This document shows, one piece after another, positions 51,151 to 59,400 of a stretch of DNA of 64,000 nt; within the stretch, counting starts at the first letter, position 1, and every line of letters starts with the position of its first letter. The translations under genes were made by a program, and so were the position numbers. Location: contig NC_003552.1 of assembly GCF_000007345.1 (NCBI RefSeq), positions 1,860,001 to 1,924,000 of the forward strand, written 5' to 3'. The notes under the pieces were generated by a model that was given only the letters and a program-made list of their open reading frames with translations, searched no databases and was not told the DNA's origin. This DNA comes from Methanosarcina acetivorans C2A (GTDB lineage: Archaea > Halobacteriota > Methanosarcinia > Methanosarcinales > Methanosarcinaceae).

Positions 51151-52368
51151 ATGTATCACCTGAAATGTATCGAATGCGGTGCAGAGTATTCCAGAGATGA
51201 AGTGATTTATACCTGCAGCAAATGTGACGGGTTGCTTGATGTTATTTATGACTATTCTTCAATTAAAATCGACATGGAAAAATTAAAGACCGAATGTCCC
51301 TCGGTCTGGAAGTATGCAAAACTTCTGCCTGTGGAAAGGGAACCTGTCACGATCCAGGAAGGCGGGACTCCTCTTTATAAATGTGACCGGCTTGCCGAAA
51401 AAATAGGGATAAAAAAGCTCTATGTGAAGCACGAAGGCATGAACCCGACCGGTTCTTTCAAGGACAGGGGCATGACTGTAGGGGTTACGAAAGCGCTTGA
51501 ACTCGGCATGAACACCGTTGCCTGCGCATCAACCGGGAACACTTCGGCAGCCCTTGCAATCTACGGGGCAAAAGCAGGAATCCCTGTTGTTGTGCTGCTT
51601 CCGGCAGGAAAGGTAGCTCTCGGGAAGGTTGCCCAGGCCCTGATGCACGGGGCAAAGGTCCTCAGCATACGCGGAAACTTTGACGACGCACTTGCTCTTG
51701 TGCGCACGCTCTGCTCCCAGGAAAAGATCTATCTCTTAAACTCAATCAACCCTTACAGGCTGGAAGGTCAGAAAACTATCGGTTTTGAGATTGCAGACCA
51801 GCTGGATTTCAAGGTGCCTGATAGGATTGTCCTGCCCGTAGGAAACGCAGGAAATATCACTGCTATCTACAAGGGCTTCAGGGAGTTCAAAATCCTCGGG
51901 ATAACGGACTCTCTTCCGAAAATGACCGGGATCCAGGCCGAAGGCTCCTGCCCCATAGTAAAAGCCATAAAGAGCGGGGCTCCGGCAATTACCCCCGAAG
52001 AGAATCCCGAAACCGTTGCAACGGCAATCCGGATCGGAAACCCTGTAAACGCAACAAAAGCCCTCAGTGCCATAAGGGAATCCGGCGGCACTGCGGAGTC
52101 CGTGACCGATGAAGAAATCCTTGCAGCCCAGAAAGACCTGGCAAGGCTTGAAGGCATAGGGGTCGAACCCGCAAGTGCAGCCTCGGTTGCAGGGCTCAGG
52201 AAACTTGTTGATATGGGTGTTATAGGCAGGGACGAAACCGTTGTCTGTATCACGACAGGCCACCTCCTTAAAGACCCTCAGACCGTGATTGATGTCTGCG
52301 AGGAGCCGACAGTTGTTGATGCAAACATCGATGCTATCCGGGAAGCAATCTTCGGAAAGGCAAAATAA
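51151..52368 (+). CDS. thrC: Threonine synthase
   Basis: 405 residues. It converts O-phosphohomoserine to threonine, the last step of the pathway, using pyridoxal phosphate. An N-terminal zinc-ribbon-like CIEC...CSKC (residues 6-25) precedes the fold-type II core. The PLP lysine is Lys104 in NPTGSFKDRGM; ACASTGNTSAALA (about 127) binds the phosphate of the substrate side, and LPVGNAGNIT (about 229) binds the cofactor phosphate. The length and the ribbon match the archaeal/class I short form. GGAG seven bases upstream supports the ATG. Confidence 0.95.
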   Translation: MYHLKCIECGAEYSRDEVIYTCSKCDGLLDVIYDYSSIKIDMEKLKTECPSVWKYAKLLPVEREPVTIQEGGTPLYKCDRLAEKIGIKKLYVKHEGMNPTGSFKDRGMTVGVTKALELGMNTVACASTGNTSAALAIYGAKAGIPVVVLLPAGKVALGKVAQALMHGAKVLSIRGNFDDALALVRTLCSQEKIYLLNSINPYRLEGQKTIGFEIADQLDFKVPDRIVLPVGNAGNITAIYKGFREFKILGITDSLPKMTGIQAEGSCPIVKAIKSGAPAITPEENPETVATAIRIGNPVNATKALSAIRESGGTAESVTDEEILAAQKDLARLEGIGVEPASAASVAGLRKLVDMGVIGRDETVVCITTGHLLKDPQTVIDVCEEPTVVDANIDAIREAIFGKAK

Positions 52369-52650
52369 AATCCGGAGAAACGCATTAGATAAGGTATCGA
52401 ATCAGGGATTGAATTAAAGAACCGGATCGGTTCGAAAACCCGATCGGCCAAATACAAAGATAAATATTTACGTGCCGGAACCGTAAACAGTTGAAAGATT
52501 GACATACCGGGATCAGCTGCGATTCAATCCTTTATGGTTTCCGGGGACAGCTTCTTAGCTCCCCTGAACCGTTTACTGTTATTATCCATATTTTACGGTC
52601 GTATTCAGATTCTTTTATACCATAATAATTATCTGTGGGCGTGAACACGA

Positions 52651-55536
52651 ATGGAGCAGGACTATAAGCCTCACGAGATTGAAGAGAAATGGCAGAAAAA
52701 ATGGAATGAGAGCCTGATTTTCCAGGCTGATCCGGATAAGCGGGAAAAGTTCTTCATAACAATCCCCTACCCATACCTTAACGGGAACCTGCATGCAGGA
52801 CATACCCGGACCTTCACCATCGGCGACGTGGTGGCAAGGCACAAAAGGATGCTAGGGTACAACGTGCTTTACCCTATGGGTTTCCACGTAACCGGCACCC
52901 CCATTGTCGGGCTTGCCGAACTGATTGCAAGCCGGGACCCGCAGACCATGGACGTTTATGAGCATCTCCACGGGATTCCGGGAGATATCCTGCCGACCCT
53001 CGATACCCCTGAAAAAATCGTTGACTATTTCAAGCGGGAAGCCGAGAAAGCTATGCGCATGATCGGGTACTCCATTGACTGGAGGCGCAAGTTCACGACA
53101 ACCGACCCGACCTACAAGAAGTTCATTGAATGGCAGTATATCCGGCTTGAAGAAAAGGGACTGATCGTGAAAGGCTCTCACCCCGTCAAATGGTGCCCGA
53201 ACGATAACAACCCCGTAGAAGACCACGATATCCTGTACGGGGAGGAAGCCACAATCGTGGAATATACCCTTATCAAGTTCAGGTACAATGACCTTGTTCT
53301 CCCATGTGCCACCCTCAGGCCGGAAACAACCTTCGGAGTGACCAACCTCTGGGTCAATCCGGACGTCGATTACGTAAAGGCAAGGGTTGAGAAGGACGGA
53401 AACGAGGAGTTCTGGGTTGTCAGCAAAGAAGCTTTCAGGAAACTGACTTTTACGGACAGGACTGTGGAATACGTTGAGGACGTGCCTGCAAAGTCCATCA
53501 TAGGGATAAAACTCACAAACCCGATAACAGGAGACGAAGTAATTTCCCTTCCGGCATCTTTCGTTAAGCCTGAAAATGGCAGCGGAATAGTAATGAGTGT
53601 TCCTGCCCATGCGCCTTTTGACTACCTTGCCCTCCGCGACCTCTACGATGCGGACCTGAGCGAGTACGGGATTACCGAAGACCTCAGGGACATAAAACTG
53701 ATTTCCCTTATCCAGGTGCCAGAATTCGGGGAGTTCCCGGCAAAAGAGATCGTGGAAAGCATGGGGATTGCAAACCAGAAAGCCCCGAAAGCCGAGGAAG
53801 CCACAAAGATCGTGTACAGGAGAGAGTTCCACGGAGGAGTCCTTAAGGAGATTACCGGGAAATACAGGGGATACCCGGTCTCAAAGATCAAGGACGTCCT
53901 TACCAGAGACCTTATCGCCTCAAACGCAGGCGAGACTTTTTACGAATTCAGCGAGCCTGTGGTCTGCCGCTGCGGGACTCCCTGCGTTGTGAACATGGTT
54001 AAAGGCCAGTGGTTCCTTAACTATTCGAACCCCGAATGGAAAGCAAAGGTCTACAAGTGCCTCAGCCAGATGCGGATCATTCCCGAAGAGTACAGGGTCG
54101 AGTTCGAAAACAAGGTAGACTGGCTCAAGGATAAGGCATGTGCCCGCAGGAAAGGCCTCGGGACCCGCCTGCCCTTTGACAAGGAATGGTTGATCGAGTC
54201 CCTCGGGGATTCGACAATCTACATGAGCTACTATATAATTGCCAGGTTCCTTGAGAGAGGCGACCTTGCCCTCGAGCAGCTTACCCTTTCCTTCTTCGAC
54301 TACGTCCTGCTCGGAATAGGTGATTCTGCAGCAGTTTCTGCGGAAACCGGCCTTAAACAGGAACTTGTGGAAGAAATCCGCAGCCACTTCAATTACTGGT
54401 ATCCGGTTGACCTGCGTTCTTCCGGAAAGGACCTTGTCCCTAACCACCTGCTCTTCTTCCTCTTCCACCACGTAGCCCTCTTTGAGGAGGAAAAATGGCC
54501 AAGAGCCCTTGCAGTAAACGGTTTTGTTTCTCTTGAAGGGCAGAAGATGAGCAAGTCCAAAGGCCCCATCCTGACCCTGGAAAGCGCGGTCAGCGCCTAT
54601 GGCGCAGACATAACAAGGATGTACATCCTCTCGACAGCCGAACAGACCCAGGACGCCGACTGGCAGAAGACAGGAATCGATTCTGCCCGCAGGCAGGTGG
54701 ACAGGTTCTACTCCTTTGCAAAAGATGTAATCGAGAGTGGAAAGAGAGCAACCCTCAGCACGGAGCTAAAGCTGATCGACCGCTGGATGCTCTCCAGGAT
54801 GCAGAAATACATCATGGAGACAAACATTGCCCTTGACTCCATCCAGACAAGGGAAGCTATCCAGAACTCTTTCTTCCTGCTCATAAACGACGTCAGATGG
54901 TACCAGCGCAGAGGCGGGGAAGCCCTGCTCTATTATGTGCTGGACAACTGGGTCAGGCTTATGGCTCCTTTCACTCCTCACCTCTGTGAAGAAATCTGGG
55001 AAGCCATGGGGCACGAAGACCCGATCTCCCTTGCCCAGTACCCGCTCGACAACGAAGACTTAATAGACGAGGGAGCCGAACTTGCAGAAGAAGCCGTAAA
55101 GAGCACCCTGAACGATATCGAAGAGATCGTAAGGGTTACGAAGATGACCCCGCAGAAGGTCTACCTTTACACAGCTCCTGCCTGGAAAGCCGAAGCCATA
55201 AGGTGTGCCTGCGAACTGCAAATCGAAGCCCCCCTTGAAGTGGGCGCCCTGATCAAAACCCTGATGGCAAACCCCGAGCTCAAGCGCTTTGGCAAGGAAA
55301 TTCCGAAGTTCGTGCAGAAGATAATCCCCGAGTTCAAGAGCGGGGGCGCCGAACGTTACGAGACGTTTGCCTACCTCGGCCTCGATGAACAGGCCCTCCT
55401 GAAAGAATCTGCCTCCTTCCTGGAAAAAGAAATCGGCTGTCCGGTCGAGATCTACAGCGCCGACTCTCCGGAGTACGACCCCCAGAAGAAGTCCAGGTTT
55501 GCAGAGCCTCTCAGGCCTGCGATTTACATCGAATAA
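52651..55536 (+). CDS. leuS: Leucyl-tRNA synthetase (archaeal type)
   Basis: 961 residues, typical for archaeal LeuRS. It attaches leucine to tRNA-Leu. The class I signature is HAGH at 48-51 (PYPYLNGNLHAGHTRT) and KMSKSK at about 632-637 (GQKMSKSKGP). The CP1 editing domain is present in between with the TLRPETTFGVTNLWVNP motif and a Cys-rich VCRCGTPCVV. The archaeal/eukaryotic-type C-terminal extension follows the anticodon domain. Spacing from a TATA-like CTTTTATACCAT (about 52610) to ATG suggests a short leader. It is strongly codon-biased. Confidence 0.97.
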   Translation: MEQDYKPHEIEEKWQKKWNESLIFQADPDKREKFFITIPYPYLNGNLHAGHTRTFTIGDVVARHKRMLGYNVLYPMGFHVTGTPIVGLAELIASRDPQTMDVYEHLHGIPGDILPTLDTPEKIVDYFKREAEKAMRMIGYSIDWRRKFTTTDPTYKKFIEWQYIRLEEKGLIVKGSHPVKWCPNDNNPVEDHDILYGEEATIVEYTLIKFRYNDLVLPCATLRPETTFGVTNLWVNPDVDYVKARVEKDGNEEFWVVSKEAFRKLTFTDRTVEYVEDVPAKSIIGIKLTNPITGDEVISLPASFVKPENGSGIVMSVPAHAPFDYLALRDLYDADLSEYGITEDLRDIKLISLIQVPEFGEFPAKEIVESMGIANQKAPKAEEATKIVYRREFHGGVLKEITGKYRGYPVSKIKDVLTRDLIASNAGETFYEFSEPVVCRCGTPCVVNMVKGQWFLNYSNPEWKAKVYKCLSQMRIIPEEYRVEFENKVDWLKDKACARRKGLGTRLPFDKEWLIESLGDSTIYMSYYIIARFLERGDLALEQLTLSFFDYVLLGIGDSAAVSAETGLKQELVEEIRSHFNYWYPVDLRSSGKDLVPNHLLFFLFHHVALFEEEKWPRALAVNGFVSLEGQKMSKSKGPILTLESAVSAYGADITRMYILSTAEQTQDADWQKTGIDSARRQVDRFYSFAKDVIESGKRATLSTELKLIDRWMLSRMQKYIMETNIALDSIQTREAIQNSFFLLINDVRWYQRRGGEALLYYVLDNWVRLMAPFTPHLCEEIWEAMGHEDPISLAQYPLDNEDLIDEGAELAEEAVKSTLNDIEEIVRVTKMTPQKVYLYTAPAWKAEAIRCACELQIEAPLEVGALIKTLMANPELKRFGKEIPKFVQKIIPEFKSGGAERYETFAYLGLDEQALLKESASFLEKEIGCPVEIYSADSPEYDPQKKSRFAEPLRPAIYIE

Positions 55537-55554
55537 AAGAAGGACGAAAAAAAG

Positions 55555-55571
55555 CCTCTTGATTTAAGAGG
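55555..55571 (+). terminator. Hairpin after leuS
   Basis: CCTCTT, loop GATTT, AAGAGG, followed by ACTTTTG; 18 bases after the leuS stop codon. Confidence 0.5.
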
Positions 55572-55801
55572 ACTTTTGATTATCTGAAACAATCGTATCC
55601 GGGCTATATTCGATAGCCTCGGGTTCCTTTTTTAGTTCTTATTTCCTTAGTTTCTGCTTTTTAGTTTCTATTTAGTTTCTACTTTTTAGCTTCTACTTTT
55701 TTATGGAGAAGTAACGCTACTTTTCTCTGTCTTTAAGCGGACTAAGTTATAGAGCTATCTGACCCATGCAACGTCATTCGCTATCCTGAACCGTTCTTTC
55801 C

Positions 55802-55827
55802 CCGCTCGACGTAGGAGAGCGGTTTTT
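55802..55827 (+). terminator. Hairpin with T-run
   Basis: CCGCTC, nine-base loop, GAGCGG, then TTTTT. It lies 265 bp after leuS and before the 47-bp repeats. It may be a second terminator or the end of an unrecognised small RNA. Confidence 0.5.
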
Positions 55828-55845
55828 CCCGTAAAAATGAAGCAA

Positions 55846-55977
55846 ATAAAGCTGCTGCTTGAGTTCGTAAACAGAAACAAGAATCGAATTAAATAAAGCT
55901 GCTGCTTGAGTTCGTAAACAGAAACAAGAATCGAATTAAATAAAGCTGCTGCTTGAGTTCGTAAACAGAAACAAGAA
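55846..55977. repeat. 47-bp direct tandem repeat, 2.8 copies
   Basis: Copies begin at 55846, 55893 and 55940 with ATAAAGCTGCTGCTTGAG; the first two are identical and the third is cut after 38 bp. There is no spacer between copies, so this is not a CRISPR array. The rest of 55537-56400 contains no supported gene; the minus-strand frame through this area is made of the repeat. Confidence 0.9.
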
Positions 55978-56055
55978 CCTGATAGATCAAACCGGTATAA
56001 TTTTCGGTCTTTATTTCTCTTTCATTTATTCTGCTATTCTTAGTTTTGAGAAGGG

Positions 56056-56074
56056 CCGCCAGACAAGCTGGCGG
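56056..56074. repeat. Small palindromic element
   Basis: CCGCCAG-ACAAG-CTGGCGG: a 7-bp stem followed by AGGCGC. A related word CGCCTCCGCCAGCTTGCCTG occurs at about 39690 and a weaker one at about 49905, suggesting a dispersed repetitive palindrome. Confidence 0.5.
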
Positions 56075-56400
56075 AGGCGCTGATATTTTTTCTGTAATTT
56101 TAATGAGGTTACCCAGGTCAAGATATGAATTCATCTGTTCTTTTTTTGTGTGTTAGACGAGAAAAGTTCGGCCCTGCAAGGAGTAGAATCAAAAAACAAA
56201 AGGTTCCAGCTCGGATATCTGAATAATATCAATCGATTAATACGAACCAGGAGTTTATCTTTTCAAAAACGGTTTGAAGCTTAGAAAAGAGTGTTTGGAA
56301 AAGATTCCTGCTTTTTCTGAGAACCCGTTTCCTTTACCTTTTCCTTAATTGTTTCTTTAACTGTTACTTTATAAGGTTTATGGAATCCTTTGCAGAACCC

Positions 56401-59400
56401 TTAATAGGACTCTTCTTCCTTCTCAAAGGACTTTAACACCTCAAGTTTTTCCTTTGCTCCTGCCATGTTCGGGTAGATGCTCAGGACCTCGTCGAAGGCT
56501 TTTATTGCTTCTCCGTATTTTTCCAGCTTTCCGAGGAGGACTCCTCTGTAGTTCATGGCCTGGGGGTCCTGCGGTTTTATCCTGAGAAGCTTTTCGAAGG
56601 CTTTCAGGGCATCTTCGTAATCCCCGGTTTTTGCAAGAGAGAGGCCGAGATATCTGAGGGAAGGTTCGTGCCAGGGGTTGATGGTGAGGGCTTCTTTAAA
56701 GGCTCTGGCTGCGGTCTCGTAGAGTTTCTGTTTGAAGCAGACCACTCCCACATTGTAGACCGCCTTGATGTTATTCGGGTCTTTTTTGAGCACATTGTCA
56801 AAGGACTTGAGGGCTTCCCTGTACTGCTCAAGCATGCAGAAGGCAACCCCTTTGTAGTTCATGGCGTCGTAGTTTTCAGGAGAGATCTCAAGGATGCGGT
56901 CAAAGTATCCGAGGGACTCCTGGATCCTGTTCAGCTTGATGAGGGTCGTGGCTGCGTTGTAAAGGGCCTCTTCGTTTTTGGGGTTGAAAAGGGCGGCTTT
57001 CTCGAAGGCTTTCAGGGCTTCTTTCAGGTCTTCAAGTTCAAGGAGGCAGAGCCCGAGGTAGTTCAGGCTTTCGGGGTCTTCGGGTGACGCTTCAAGCAGC
57101 TGTTCAAAGGTCCTGGCAGCTTCTTCATACTCTTCGAGATTGAAGAGCACGAGGGCCATGTTATAGAGGGCATCCCGGTGTGCAGGTTCGCGTTCAAGGA
57201 CAAGGTCCAGAGCCTGAAGGGCTCTTTCGTAGTCCTGAAGTTCTATGCTGGCGATCCCGAGCATGTAACAGGCTTTGGTGTAGTCCGGGAAGCCCGGGGC
57301 AAAGAGGAGCAGTCTCTCAAGGTCTTTTGAGGCTTCTTCGAAGTCAAGGAGCTTGTAACTGGCTACTGCCCGGCTGTAAAGGATATCAACATTTTCAGGG
57401 TTCAGGGCAAGGGCCGAACCGAAAGCGTCCCTGGCTTCTTCGTACCTGCACAGGGCAAGAAGGCCAAGTCCTTTCTGTTCAAGGGCAGCGGTCAGGGCAG
57501 GGTTGAGTTCCAGGGCTTTCTCGAAAACTTCCACTGCTTCTTCGTTCTGGTCAAGCCCGCGCATGACAAGCCCGCTCAGGTACCATACATCGGCATCCGT
57601 CGGATTTTTCTCAAGAATCTTTTCAAAGGTATCAAAGGCATCCTCATATCTCCGGGTTTTGAGCTGGGCAAGCCCTATTTTGGTCCAGGCGTCTTCCAGT
57701 TCCGGGTCACTTATTTTTGACTTCTCAATTTCCGATTCTTCAATTTTTGCCACTTCGTACGGGCTTTCCATCAAAGCCTGTTCGAAGGCTTCAAGGGCTT
57801 CATCGTATCGTTCCTGCGAAAACAGCACAAGGCCTTTCCCGTACCACGCTTTCTTAAAGTCCGGATAAACCTCAAGGATTTCGGAAAAGACCTCAAAGGC
57901 TTCTTCCTGCTTTCCAAGTCCCATAAGTGCTATCCCCGCGCTGTAAAAGGTTCCCTTTGAAGCTAAGCCTTCTCTTATGAGCTTTTCAAGCGGCAGCAGG
58001 GCTTCTTCATAGTGCCCGAGTTCTATCTGGGCGGATGCGAATTTCTCAAGGAGTTCAGGGCTGAACTGAGATTTTTCTCCTGGCTGTGGAGTTTCTCCTG
58101 GCTGTGGAGTTTCTTCTAGCTGTGGAGTTTCTTCTAGCTGTGGAGTTTCTTCTAGCTGTGGAGTTTCTTCTAGCTGTGGAGTTTCTCCTGGCTGTGGAGT
58201 TTCTCCCGTATCTCTATTTTCTCCTCCGGCTTCTTCGGGCAAATCCTGTACTATTTCTCTGGTCAGGTTTTCTGCGGAAAATTCAAGAAGGGAATTTACT
58301 GCGGATACGGCTTCTTCTGCCTTCCCCAGTTCGAAAAGGGCAAGAGCTCTCTTTTGCAGGATTTCCGGCTCCTGTATGCCTGCTCTAAGGACGATATCAA
58401 AGGCTTTTATGGCTCCTGCATAATCTCCAGTTTCGAAGCAGGAAAGCCCCGTATAATAGGAAATTTCAGGCTTCCGGCACCCGAGGTCAAAGGCTTTTTC
58501 AAACTCCTGCATTGCTTCTTTGAAGTTCCTGAGCCTGAAAAGGGCAAGAGCTCTCAGGTACTGCATATCTGCATTTTTGGGGGAATATTCCAGAGCTGCT
58601 TTAAAGGCTTCAGCTGCTTCTTCATACTTTTCGAGTTCGAAAAGCGTGTATCCTTTCTGGTCAAGGGCATATGTACAGTCAGGTTTCAGTTTAAGGACGA
58701 GGTCAAAGGCTTCCAGAGCCTCCAGGTTTTTCCCAAAGGCTTTTAAGGCGAGTCCCTTTCTGAAAAGGATAGTTTTTCTTGCCGGGTTCTGACTGAGCAC
58801 CCTCTCAAAGATCTCGAGGGCTTCTTTGTAATGCCCCTTCTTGAAACAGGCAGTGCTCAGGTGGGCAAGGGCTTCGGTATTTGCCGGGTCAAGGGCAAGC
58901 ACTTCCTTAAAGCCGGATTCAGCTTCCGCGTATCTCCCGAGCCTGAGCAGGGAGAGGCTCTTTTTATACATAATATCCTGGGCTTCGTCGGGGTTCCTCT
59001 CTGAATTTTCAGGAACTGTTGAAAGGGCTTCTTCAAAAGCTTTAAGGGCTTCTTCAAAGTTTCCGAGTTCAAAGCAGGAAAGCCCCAGCCTGTAATATAT
59101 GTCGTGAAGGTCCCGGAATGCCGGGTCGATTTCAAGGGCTTTCTTGAGGGCTTTTGAGGCTTCTTCATGTTTCCCGAGTTTTGAGCAGGACATCCCGATA
59201 AAATACCAGCCTTCCGCAAACTGCGGGTTCTGCTCGGTGAGCTTTGAAAAGATTTCAAGGGCCTTTTCATAAGCTTCCTGCCGGATAAACATAAGCCCCT
59301 TCCAGTAAAGAGGAGAGTCTTTATGAGAATTTTCGCTTTCTTCTCCACTTGCTTCTCCATTTTTAGCTTTTACTTCCTCGTTTATTCCCTCAAAAAGGGG

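Noticed and set aside
52422-52447. tRNA-like T-arm (GGTTCGAAAACC) after thrC
   Set aside because: No D-arm, anticodon arm or acceptor stem could be drawn; more likely a weak hairpin in the thrC 3' region.
52852-53832. 326-codon minus-strand frame within leuS
   Set aside because: Antisense to the conserved leuS core; no ribosome site or protein-like features.
55846-55977. Possible CRISPR array
   Set aside because: Units are contiguous 47-bp direct repeats with no spacers and no cas genes in the window.
58086-58388. Plus-strand frame made of EFLLAV repeats
   Set aside because: Antisense reading of the ETPQLE coding repeat in the giant TPR gene.
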